Shown one piece after another: positions 34,515 to 41,150 of a stretch of DNA of 41,150 nt. The stretch's first letter is position 1, and each line of letters begins with the position of its first letter. The notes below the pieces were generated by a model. The model saw only the letters and a program-made list of their open reading frames with translations. It searched no databases and was not told the DNA's origin. Both the position numbers and the translations under genes were made by a program. Source of the stretch: Bryobacter sp. (GTDB taxonomy: Bacteria; Acidobacteriota; Terriglobia; Bryobacterales; Bryobacteraceae); the NCBI GenBank assembly GCA_022843605.1, contig JALHNI010000045.1, positions 1-41,150 on the forward strand. Reading direction: 5' to 3'.

Positions 34515-35420
34515 ATGAGCACCAGGATTGAAAACGTATCGTGGGGCGGCTGGCCCCATTGCTATCGGCTGTCAAGCGACGAGATTGAACTGATCTTAAC
34601 TGCCGACATCGGCCCCCGCGTCATCCGCTGCGGCTTCATCGGCGGCCCCAACGTCTTGAAGGAGTACGCCGAAGAGCTGGGCGGACAAGGCGAATCGACC
34701 TGGAAGATCCGAGGCGGCCATCGCGTCTGGGTGGCTCCCGAGCGCGCCAACATCACCTACGAGCTCGACAACCACCCTGTCGAGGTCACCGTCGACGGCG
34801 ATGTCGTCACGGCCACTTCACCGGTTGACCCGCGTACCGGACTGCAAAAATCGATGATCCTGAAGCTCGAAGGCCGCCGCGTCACGGTCACCAACCGAGT
34901 CGCCAACACGACGCTTTTCCCGATCGGTTGCGCCGCCTGGGGGCCCACCGTCATGGCCCCCGGCGGACTCGGCATCACCGGCTTCCCGCCCCGCGGCACC
35001 CATCCCGAGGACCTCGAACCCGTCAACCCCCTCGTCATGTGGAGCTACACGGATTTCAGCGATCCCCGCTGGCGCTTCACCTCGAAGTACGTCACCCTGC
35101 GCCAGGATCCCCAGGCCAAGGCCGCCCAAAAGCTGGGCTTGTTCAACCCCCACACCTTCGGAGCCTATCTGCTTGACGGGCACCTGTTCCTCAAGCAGTT
35201 CCACCCGGACCCGGTGAAGACCTACGCCGACATGGGCTGCTCGTATCAGTCGTTTACCAACTGCGACATGCTGGAGCTCGAGACGATGGGCCCTTACGAA
35301 CAGGTCGCTCCGGGCGCCTTTACGGAGTTCACCGAAACCTGGAGCCTCGACAGGGGCGTGGAACTACCCGAGATCAGCGACGCCGCGCTCGACGCCATCC
35401 TGCTCCCGCGGCTTTACTGA
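34515..35420 (+). CDS. DUF4380/aldose-1-epimerase-like beta-sandwich protein
   Basis: 301 aa, no signal peptide. Galactose-mutarotase-like strand pattern: 'EIELILTADIGPRVIRCGF', 'GHRVWVAPE', 'SMILKLEGRRVTVTNRVANT', 'AAWGPTVMAPGG', 'DMLELETMGPYEQVAPGA', 'FTETWSLDR'. This is the DUF4380 type of mutarotase fold. Catalytic His/Glu of true mutarotases cannot be placed with confidence, so activity on sugars is inferred only. Its 3' end overlaps the converging TPR gene by 7 bp. Its promoter is shared with RNase T2. Confidence 0.8.
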   Translation: MSTRIENVSWGGWPHCYRLSSDEIELILTADIGPRVIRCGFIGGPNVLKEYAEELGGQGESTWKIRGGHRVWVAPERANITYELDNHPVEVTVDGDVVTATSPVDPRTGLQKSMILKLEGRRVTVTNRVANTTLFPIGCAAWGPTVMAPGGLGITGFPPRGTHPEDLEPVNPLVMWSYTDFSDPRWRFTSKYVTLRQDPQAKAAQKLGLFNPHTFGAYLLDGHLFLKQFHPDPVKTYADMGCSYQSFTNCDMLELETMGPYEQVAPGAFTEFTETWSLDRGVELPEISDAALDAILLPRLY

Positions 35421-35911
35421 ATCGTCCGCCGCAGCCGGTCGAGAGCCTTTTGGGCCGCCGCGTAGTCGGGATCGATGTCCAGGGCGTGGTGGAAGCACTC
35501 GGTGGCTTTGCGGTACAGCTCCTGCGAGACATAAACCCGGCCCAGGTTGTACCAGGGGAACTGGTAGCTTTCGTAGCGCTCGCTTTGGGTCGCCTTCTCG
35601 AGCCAGGGGATGGCTTCTTCCAGGCGGCCCAACTCGATCAGGTAGGCTCCAATGTCGTTGTAAGGATTACCGAAAGCGGGGTCGATCGCGATGGCCCGCT
35701 TGCATTCGGCGATCGCGTCCTCCAGCCGTCCCTGATGACGGTAGGCGAAGCCCAGGTAGGTGTGGGCCTCGGCGGTCGGGTGAATCTCGATCGAACGCCG
35801 GTACAAATCGGCCGCCAGATCTAAATCACCCGCCTGTTGAAGCCGATAGGCGTCTTGGAAGATCTTGATTGCCAGCTCGACGAGTGATCCCATCGGAGTC
35901 ATGGTAACCAT
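35414..35911 (-). CDS. Tetratricopeptide repeat protein, small
   Basis: 165 aa (later in-frame ATGs at 35902 and 35893 possible; AGGGAA lies 6 nt before 35911). Four TPR units: 'AADLYRRSIEIHPTAEAHTY', 'LGFAYRHQGRLEDAIAECKR', 'DIGAYLIELGRLEEAIPWLE', 'NLGRVYVSQELYRKATECFH'. No signal peptide; cytosolic scaffold. Divergent from galU with 37 bp between starts, a common-looking pairing but with no known link in function. Confidence 0.88.
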   Translation of the reverse strand: MVTMTPMGSLVELAIKIFQDAYRLQQAGDLDLAADLYRRSIEIHPTAEAHTYLGFAYRHQGRLEDAIAECKRAIAIDPAFGNPYNDIGAYLIELGRLEEAIPWLEKATQSERYESYQFPWYNLGRVYVSQELYRKATECFHHALDIDPDYAAAQKALDRLRRTIQ

Positions 35912-35948
35912 TTTGTGTTCCCTGCGAAAGGTAGACTAGTTCATAGCG

Positions 35949-36818
35949 ATGTTCCCTCCTGTTCGAAAAGCCGTATTCCCTGCTGCCGGCCTCGGCACCC
36001 GCTTCCTGCCGGCCACCAAGGCGGTGCCCAAGGAAATGCTGTCGCTGGTCGATAAGCCTCTGATCCAATATGGAGTTGAGGAGTGCGTGGCCGCCGGCCT
36101 GCTGCACTCGATCATCGTCACCAGCCGCGGCAAGACGACCATCGAAGACCATTTCGACCAGAGCTTTGAGCTCGAGCAGGTGCTGGCCCGGCGCGACAAA
36201 AAAGAACTGCTGGCCGTAGCGCGGTCTGTGGCCAAGCTCACCCAAATCTCTTACGTGCGGCAAGCAGAGGCTTTAGGCCTCGGCCATGCCGTGCTGTGCG
36301 CCCGTGAACTCGTCGGGCCCGAGCCGTTCGCGGTGGTGCTTTCCGACGACGTGATCGACTCGGTGGCTCCTTGCGTGGGCCAGTTGGCGGCGGTACACGC
36401 GAAGTACGGTGCGTCGGTGATCGCGCTGATGGAAGTACCGCGCGACCAGATCTCCTCCTACGGCTCGGTGGATGCGGACGAAGTAGAACCGGGGCTCTTC
36501 AAGATCAAGAGCCTGGTGGAGAAGCCGAAGCCTGAAGAGGCGCCCTCCAACCTGGCGATCATCGGGCGTTATGTGCTGACGCCGGAGATCTTCGACTCTT
36601 TAACCAAAATCACCCCCGGAGCGGGCGGCGAGATCCAACTGACGGATGGCATGCGCCACCTGTTGGGGACGCAGCCGATTTACGGCCTCAAGTTCGAGGG
36701 CCGGCGCTTCGACGCCGGGGACAAGCAGGGCTTTCTGCGGGCGACGGTAGAGTTCGGGCTGAAGCACCCGGCTCTTGGCGAGTCGTTCCGCGGCTATCTG
36801 AAGGGGCTGAGCCTCTGA
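35949..36818 (+). CDS. galU: UTP-glucose-1-phosphate uridylyltransferase
   Basis: 289 aa. Canonical GalU: nucleotide-binding 'FPAAGLGTRFLPATKAVPKE', KPLIQYGVEE, 'YVRQAEALGLGHAVLCAREL', 'VVLSDDVIDS', 'SLVEKPKPEEAPSNLAIIGR' and 'FEGRRFDAGDKQGFLRA'. Makes UDP-glucose from UTP and glucose-1-phosphate for exopolysaccharide, LPS and trehalose precursors. Length is normal. TAGACT at 35932-35937, 11 nt before the ATG, may be the -10, giving a very short leader. The following unknown gene starts 17 bp after the stop and is probably co-transcribed. Confidence 0.96.
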   Translation: MFPPVRKAVFPAAGLGTRFLPATKAVPKEMLSLVDKPLIQYGVEECVAAGLLHSIIVTSRGKTTIEDHFDQSFELEQVLARRDKKELLAVARSVAKLTQISYVRQAEALGLGHAVLCARELVGPEPFAVVLSDDVIDSVAPCVGQLAAVHAKYGASVIALMEVPRDQISSYGSVDADEVEPGLFKIKSLVEKPKPEEAPSNLAIIGRYVLTPEIFDSLTKITPGAGGEIQLTDGMRHLLGTQPIYGLKFEGRRFDAGDKQGFLRATVEFGLKHPALGESFRGYLKGLSL

Positions 36819-36835
36819 CGCCTGTTCCGTTCGAA

Positions 36836-37819
36836 TTGCCGTTGCGCAGCAGTGAGGCAGCCGCCATCGCGGACCTGCTGTTTCAGGCGGTGGAAGGGCG
36901 CACGCTCACCAGCGATGCGCGCCACCGGCTGGCCGGGCGGCTGAAGAACCTGGAAACGCCAACGGTACGGGTGTATCCGTTGTCGCTGGAGCAGGATCCG
37001 ATTCACCCTTCGAGCTATTATCTGGCCGTGGACGGTATGAATCACGGTGCGGTGACCCCGCTGTTGCTGCGGTTGGGCCTAGCCTCTTCGCCAGCCAGCG
37101 GATTGTTTCCAAAGTCCGTCCTGATCGGACGGATGCGGCCGGCGGGCGGCCGCGAGGTCGTCGTGAACGCGATTCCGTTCGGACCCGGCGATGCCGAACA
37201 GGTGCGGACCTTTACCGAGCAGGTGGCCAAGGGCTTTCTGCCGCGGCCGCAAGGCTCACAGCCGGCACTGATCGTGACCACCGAGGACGCGCCGGGGGCG
37301 TTCGAAGCCTTCCGGCAGGTGCTGCGGGACACCGGACAGAACCGGGCGGCGTTCGGCGTGGATCGGGCCGAAGCAGCCACCGCGGTGATTTGGGCGGCCG
37401 TGCGCGCGGGTTGGCGCGAGGGCTACAGCCTGGGGCTGACCGGCATCCGGTCTGCCGAAGGCCTGGAGCAATGCGGCATCTTCAGCCGCTACTCGGTGCA
37501 GGCCGAGGCAGCAGCCGTCTACGACACCCTACGGCGGCTGAAGCCGCGGGGCTTCGACTTCGAACTCGACCTGCGCGGGACCGCACTGACGACGGAGAGC
37601 CTCAGCGAGACGCTGCAGGCGTGGCGGGCCGCCGGGCGGCAGGTGCACTCGGTTGTGCCGCCGGAGGGCAGCGACTATGAAGCCTTGTCGACGGTCGCGC
37701 GGCAGTACAATGCGCTGCTGACCCTGGAGGGGCCGGTGAGCCTGAAGGCTCACGGACGAGGGCACCGTTGGCTGCGAGAACCCGGCGCGGAAACACTGAT
37801 CGAACTCGGCCGCGACTAG
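36836..37819 (+). CDS. Unknown protein downstream of galU
   Basis: 327 aa with TTG start (TTG 36842 also possible; no ATG/GTG and no Shine-Dalgarno, so coupling to galU is likely). No TM or signal peptide. Visible: '[20 protein letters not shown]', '[14 protein letters not shown]', '[20 protein letters not shown]', '[20 protein letters not shown]', '[20 protein letters not shown]'. Alternating helices and strands suggest an alpha/beta barrel-like cytosolic enzyme, perhaps sugar-related by context, but I do not recognise the family. The stop TAG is shared in the palindrome CTAG with the opposing enolase-superfamily gene. Confidence 0.7.
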   Translation: MPLRSSEAAAIADLLFQAVEGRTLTSDARHRLAGRLKNLETPTVRVYPLSLEQDPIHPSSYYLAVDGMNHGAVTPLLLRLGLASSPASGLFPKSVLIGRMRPAGGREVVVNAIPFGPGDAEQVRTFTEQVAKGFLPRPQGSQPALIVTTEDAPGAFEAFRQVLRDTGQNRAAFGVDRAEAATAVIWAAVRAGWREGYSLGLTGIRSAEGLEQCGIFSRYSVQAEAAAVYDTLRRLKPRGFDFELDLRGTALTTESLSETLQAWRAAGRQVHSVVPPEGSDYEALSTVARQYNALLTLEGPVSLKAHGRGHRWLREPGAETLIELGRD

Positions 37820-39231
37820 AGGCGGATGGAGAGTCCGGGGCCGGTGAGTTGGCCGGAGTTGAGGCGTCCGTTGCGGACGTTGAAGAGTCCGGGGTAGCGG
37901 GGTTCCCAGGCTTTGCTGGCCGAGGGAACGTACTGACGGGCGTTGGCTTCGACGCCGGCGACGCCGGGGACGTGGCCGGCGATGCCGACGGAGTGGATGA
38001 GGGCGGCACCGGGACAGGTGAGGTCCTGCACGCAAAGAAACATGCCGAATTTCTGCCCGGCGGCCGCCATGAGCATGGCTTGGGTTTGTCCCTTGCAGGC
38101 CTTGAGGGCGATGCCGGTGTAACCGATCTCGCGAGCGAGTAACAGCGTTTCTAAATCTGTGAGTGACTCGTCGATGACGACGGGGCGTAACTTAGCCGCT
38201 TCGTGCATGACGTTCTCGCGGTCGGCCTTCAGGTTGCGTTGGGTGGGCTGCTCGATGTACTGGATGCGTTCGAAGCCGGCGGGAGTGGCTTCTTTCACTT
38301 TGCGGAGGATTTCGATGAGGTATTGGACGTTGGGGCAGCGCTCGTTAAAGTCGAGGCAATAGAACCACTGTTTGAGGTTGCGTTTCGCCTGGATCTGGGT
38401 GGCAATGCGATCGATGTTGAGGATGCGGGAGAGGTCGTTTTGTAAGTCGCCGCCGTTCAGTTTGATTTTGATGCGTTCGAGGCCGGAGTAACCGATCCAC
38501 TCTTCGAAGGCGTTGGGGAGGCCGTCGTTGAGGGGCGTTTTGACTTCGGCTTTGGTGAGCGGGTCGGAAGCGCCGACGCTGTGAAAGAGATAGACGAAGG
38601 GTCGCGGCTTTTTGCCGATGTAGCGCTGTAAGTCCTCGCCTTTGAATTTATCGCCAAGGTAGTGGCCAAGGTCGTAGCGCATGAGGTCGCGGCCGTAGAT
38701 GGCGTAGCTGCTGCGGCCATGTAAGTTGCCGAAGGCATCGCTGAGGGCGGCGTCGAAGGGGCTACCGACGACGAGGGTGCAGAGTTTGGGGATGGGCTCG
38801 GGGTCCTTTTGGCTGACCTGCGCGGCGGCGGTGAGCCATTGGGGTTCGAGGGCATGGTTGAGGTCGACGGGGTGGCCGTATTCCTTGTGGGCCCGGGTGA
38901 TTTCGCCGATGCGGAGGGCAAGCCGCTTCATGGCGCCGAGCGTGTCGTCGTAGTTCATCTTCTGCGACGGGAAGGCCCACTGGTTCCCGAGGCTCATGGC
39001 AGCGAAGCCTTTGGCGCGCTTGCCGGTGCGGCTTTCGACTTCGCAAGTGACGTTGAGCATGGTGACGCGGTCGACTTTGCGGCCACCGAACATGTAGGGA
39101 GTGCGGTAGAAGAAGTCCTCAAAGGTGGGCTGGAGGCTGAGGATCCGGATGTCGGTGGGGTTGGGGGCCGCCAGGAGGTGGGGCGCAGCGAGGGAGGAAG
39201 AGAGTAGAGCGCGGCGAGTGAGCTGGGGCAT
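37816..39231 (-). CDS. Enolase-superfamily protein, exported
   Basis: 471 aa from ATG 39231; Tat-like signal ([19 protein letters not shown]). The C-terminal barrel keeps the muconate-lactonizing/mandelate-racemase pattern: KIK (K255/K257), metal ligands D294 (LDFNE), E327 (YIEQP), D354-E355 (VVIDES), and a later Lys (K377/K380 in [10 protein letters not shown]). Complete ligands indicate an active Mg-dependent enzyme taking a proton from next to a carboxylate. Secreted members of this superfamily are common in Solibacter-like genomes; substrates are unknown, probably sugar acids. Start lies inside the STGPKT-protein frame (112-bp overlap, same strand). A TACACT box lies 10 nt upstream of the ATG. 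Confidence 0.85.
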   Translation of the reverse strand: MPQLTRRALLSSSLAAPHLLAAPNPTDIRILSLQPTFEDFFYRTPYMFGGRKVDRVTMLNVTCEVESRTGKRAKGFAAMSLGNQWAFPSQKMNYDDTLGAMKRLALRIGEITRAHKEYGHPVDLNHALEPQWLTAAAQVSQKDPEPIPKLCTLVVGSPFDAALSDAFGNLHGRSSYAIYGRDLMRYDLGHYLGDKFKGEDLQRYIGKKPRPFVYLFHSVGASDPLTKAEVKTPLNDGLPNAFEEWIGYSGLERIKIKLNGGDLQNDLSRILNIDRIATQIQAKRNLKQWFYCLDFNERCPNVQYLIEILRKVKEATPAGFERIQYIEQPTQRNLKADRENVMHEAAKLRPVVIDESLTDLETLLLAREIGYTGIALKACKGQTQAMLMAAAGQKFGMFLCVQDLTCPGAALIHSVGIAGHVPGVAGVEANARQYVPSASKAWEPRYPGLFNVRNGRLNSGQLTGPGLSIRL

Positions 39232-39835
39232 GGTCAGTTGCAGTGTATCGGGTTTTGGGGGCTGATTTCGAGGGTTCCGGAGCGGAGCCAATTTCGGGGT
39301 TTGCTTTTTGGATGGTTGGGGTTGGACGGCGCTGGAGGCCGAAGAGACCGGCGCGTTCGAGGGCGCGGAGGGCGCGTTGGTATTCGTTTTCGATCTGGGA
39401 GCGGTAGCGGAAGAAGTTTTTGTGGAGGAGGTCGTGGTGGGGCGTTTCGAGCATGCAGAGGGCGAGGCCTTCGAAGGGGTCGGGGGAGGGTTTGGGGTTC
39501 TTGGCGAGGCGGAGGCCTTCGGCGAGTTGGGCCTGGTAGAGGGTGTTGAGCCACGCGGTTTCGGTGTTGGCGAGGCGCTGGACGAGCCATTGCTTTTGGG
39601 CGAAGCGTTTGACGAGGAGGGTTTCGGCGGGGCCTTGAGGGGCAAGGTCGGCGAGGAGCGAGGCCTCGAGGGCGTCGTATTCGGCCTGGTTCTCGAAAGG
39701 GAGAACGGTGAGTTGAGCGGCGAGGCCGTGTTTGAGGGAGTTGAGACGGGTGGTTTGTTTGCCGGCGTCGGTTTTGGGGCCGGTGGACTTTTGGGCATTG
39801 CGCCGGTTGGCGGCGCGCTGTTTTTCGGTGGGCAT
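39119..39835 (-). CDS. STGPKT-motif protein of unknown function
   Basis: 238 aa from ATG 39835, preceded by GAGGAA at 3 nt. The N-terminal '[18 protein letters not shown]' and 'RLNSLKHGL' followed by '[20 protein letters not shown]' are the hallmark of a family with many near-identical copies in Acidobacteriota genomes; no function is known to me. The central part is helical and charged ('[18 protein letters not shown]', '[20 protein letters not shown]'). The last ~40 residues are Pro/His-rich and read over the start of the enolase-superfamily gene; this tail may be accidental read-through after loss of an earlier stop. The copies in related genomes suggest spread by duplication or transfer. 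Confidence 0.65.
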   Translation of the reverse strand: MPTEKQRAANRRNAQKSTGPKTDAGKQTTRLNSLKHGLAAQLTVLPFENQAEYDALEASLLADLAPQGPAETLLVKRFAQKQWLVQRLANTETAWLNTLYQAQLAEGLRLAKNPKPSPDPFEGLALCMLETPHHDLLHKNFFRYRSQIENEYQRALRALERAGLFGLQRRPTPTIQKANPEIGSAPEPSKSAPKTRYTATDHAPAHSPRSTLFLPRCAPPPGGPQPHRHPDPQPPAHL

Positions 39836-40340
39836 GAGTTCCTCCACATTCAGGGTGACATCGGGGGCCAAGAATTTTGAGGGCGGCGCAGGGGGGCTGA
39901 GCAGAGTAAGTGATTGAAAGGATGATGGTTATGTGGCCTGGTGAATTTTGAGATTCGTTGTGATTGACGGCAGCGTCGGGGGCCAGAAATGCAACAATGC
40001 GAGCTAACGTGTTGATTGTAAGTTACTTCGGCGATTCAGTCCGAGGCTTGCGAATGACTACTTGGCCGCATACCCATGAAACTAATAGAGTTAGTACTTA
40101 GTCGGACAGGGTATCAGGGGTAGGGTATCAGGGGTAACAAACGGATGGAATGGATCCCTGGTTATCTATCTCGTTACGCGAGGGGCGGCAACGGGGATCG
40201 GGGGCAAGCTTTGATGGAGTGGTGCGCAGGTTCTTCTTTCGCAACTGCGCCTTTTGTAACGGGAAGGTGGGCGAGGGCGGGTAAAGTGTTGATTCCGTTG
40301 GTGGTGGGCGTTTGGCCCTTAGTCTGCATGTAGCTGGAAC
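39836..40340. other. Intergenic region with a tandem repeat
   Basis: About 505 bp with lower GC than the genes on either side. It holds the 14-bp tandem repeat at 40109-40136. A 62-codon frame (40145-40333) has no recognisable content and no good start. TCGGGGGCCA occurs twice (39861 and 39974 areas). No hairpin terminator or RNA gene was recognised. Confidence 0.5.
40109..40136. repeat. 14-bp tandem direct repeat, two copies
   Basis: GGGTATCAGGGGTA (40109-40122) is followed at once by an identical copy (40123-40136). A near reverse-complement copy lacking one C is at 12303-12314. Possibly part of a genome-wide intergenic repeat family. Confidence 0.8.
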
Positions 40341-40541
40341 ATGAAAAAAAGATTTTCGATTCTCGTGATGGCGGCTGCTCTGGTCCTGGCGACGTCGTGT
40401 GAGCGAACGGCCAAGGATGACATCAAGGATGCGGGTGGCGACTTGAAGGACGCGGCGAAGGCGACGGGCCGGGCGGCGGACAAGGTGATCGACAAGGCCG
40501 CCGACAAGGTGAAAGAGGGCGCGGAGAAGGTGAAGGACTAG
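40341..40541 (+). CDS. Small Lys/Asp/Ala-rich lipoprotein
   Basis: 66 aa. MKKRFSILVMAAALVLATSC is a lipoprotein-type signal; the lipobox (A-T-S-C, with Leu one place earlier) is slightly non-standard. After Cys20 the mature 46 residues are one amphipathic helix with repeats of the pattern K-D-A-a-K (DDIKDAGGDLKDAAKATGRA, DKVIDKAADKVKEGAEKVKD). It recalls entericidin-like and YtxH/LEA-like stress proteins. Likely tethered to a membrane in the periplasm; function unknown. GGAAC before the ATG is only a weak Shine-Dalgarno. Converges with the TPR gene. Confidence 0.7.
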   Translation: MKKRFSILVMAAALVLATSCERTAKDDIKDAGGDLKDAAKATGRAADKVIDKAADKVKEGAEKVKD

Positions 40542-40564
40542 ACTCAGCCGTAAGGACGGTCCAG

Positions 40565-41150
40565 CTAGCGGGGGGCGGCCGCGAGTTGTTGGCGGAGGTA
40601 GGCCGGAATCTGCTGGTCGGCGGGGGCGAGGCGGCCCGTGCTTTCGAGGGTCTCGGCGATCGCGAGGGCTTTTTGCCAGTACTGTTTCTCCTGGGTGACC
40701 TGGCCGAGTCTGGCGTAGCTGACGATGAGGTCCCGCTGCGCCGCCGCGCTCGACGGGTTCGCCGCCGCCAGCTTCTCGCGGATCCGCAGCGATTCCCCAA
40801 ACCGCTCCCGCGCCTCCTTCAATTCCCCCGCCTGCACCAGCACATCCCCCAACTTGTTCAGGCTCACCGTCACGTCCCGCTGCGCCTCCGCGCTCGACGG
40901 GTTCGCCGCCGCCAGCTTCTCGCTGATCCGCAGCGATTCCCCAAACCGCTCCCGCGCCTCCTTCAATTCCCCCGCCTGCACCAGCACATCCCCCAGTCGA
41001 TCCAGGCTCACCGTCACGTCCCGCTGCGCCTCCGCGCTCGACGGGTTCGCCGCCGCCAGCTTCTCGCGGATCCGCAGCGATTCCCCAAACCGCTCCCGCG
41101 CCTCCTTCAATTCCCCCGCCTGCACCAGCACATCCCCCAACTTGTTCAGG
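40565..41150 (-). CDS. Tandem TPR protein, C-terminal part (cut by window end)
   Basis: At least 195 codons, open to the right edge, so the N-terminus lies outside. Three 48-residue units, each 'LGDVLVQAGELKEARERFGE', 'SLRIREKLAAANPSSAEAQR', 'DVTVSLDR', with only a few changes (IRE/ISE, LDR/LNK); the third drifts into a C-terminal tail ending 'LRQQLAAAP'. Each unit spans one TPR-like hairpin plus a linker helix. Such arrays often end large Ser/Thr kinases or TPR regulators in Acidobacteriota; the missing part must be seen to decide. Confidence 0.85.
   Translation of the reverse strand, partial: LNKLGDVLVQAGELKEARERFGESLRIREKLAAANPSSAEAQRDVTVSLDRLGDVLVQAGELKEARERFGESLRISEKLAAANPSSAEAQRDVTVSLNKLGDVLVQAGELKEARERFGESLRIREKLAAANPSSAAAQRDLIVSYARLGQVTQEKQYWQKALAIAETLESTGRLAPADQQIPAYLRQQLAAAPR
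40709..41150. repeat. 144-bp near-identical DNA repeats inside the TPR gene
   Basis: Units begin at 41140, 40996 and 40852 (minus strand), exactly 144 bp apart. The first two differ at very few bases over most of their length, including synonymous sites, so they arose by recent duplication or gene conversion. The array continues beyond the window and may vary in copy number. Confidence 0.85.

Noticed and set aside
39859..39985. TCGGGGGCCA present twice (near 39861 and 39974) as a possible repeat
   Set aside because: Only 10 identical bases in GC-rich sequence; similarity does not extend, so chance is likely.
40145..40333. 62-codon frame before the small lipoprotein
   Set aside because: No Shine-Dalgarno or -10 box at proper spacing, no recognisable sequence.

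Overview
The window looks like chromosomal DNA of a GC-rich soil-type Acidobacteriota, most like the Bryobacterales/Solibacter group. This is inferred from gene content: an Oar-like TonB-dependent receptor end, a DUF1592/DUF1552 pair with c-type haem motifs, many secreted hydrolases, an 'STGPKT' family protein, a transporter-HEAT fusion, and tandem TPR proteins. No tRNA, rRNA, CRISPR array or intact insertion sequence was seen.

Layout. 1-3.9 kb: receptor C-terminus, a hairpin between convergent genes, a membrane SPFH protein with repeated N-terminal modules, and a MazF toxin whose antitoxin has lost its N-terminal half. 4-6 kb: CopA-type copper ATPase. 6-10.8 kb: three minus-strand secreted proteins (acetyltransferase-like, beta-propeller, S55 peptidase). 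10.8-13.2 kb: a phosphoesterase, then a lower-GC accessory patch with an orphan gene, a REP-associated transposase remnant and a frameshifted GIY-YIG nuclease gene. 13.5-17.2 kb: periplasmic amidohydrolase, PhoD phosphatase and an Ada-like repair regulator. 17.2-19.9 kb: TauE exporter and a second metal P-type ATPase with an unusual TPC motif. 19.9-26.1 kb: GH88/105 hydrolase divergent from the DUF1592-DUF1552 pair, followed by a DUF3748 gene broken by a 4-bp duplication. 26.2-27.5 kb: a MoaD/CysO-E1-rhodanese fusion. 27.6-32.0 kb: a tightly packed minus-strand signalling module (nucleotide-transporter-like protein with HEAT repeats, stand-alone cNMP-like domain, histidine kinase, response regulator). 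32.1-37.8 kb: epimerase, zinc-ribbon membrane protein, RNase T2, DUF4380, TPR, GalU and an unknown protein. 37.8-41.15 kb: enolase-superfamily protein, STGPKT protein, a small Lys/Asp-rich lipoprotein and a TPR array cut by the window edge.

The most general signal is regulatory. About eleven genes have a TANNNT -10-like hexamer 5 to 9 nt before the start codon, mostly without a Shine-Dalgarno sequence, while other genes have a clear Shine-Dalgarno. This suggests that leaderless transcripts are common here. The clearest case is the 22-bp gap between RNase T2 and the DUF4380 gene, where two opposed -10 boxes overlap. The best candidate for a little-described system is the 27.6-32.0 kb module. 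The SPFH protein, whose module order recalls major vault protein, is the second. Everything is read by eye from sequence; family names rest on motif recognition, not on searches.
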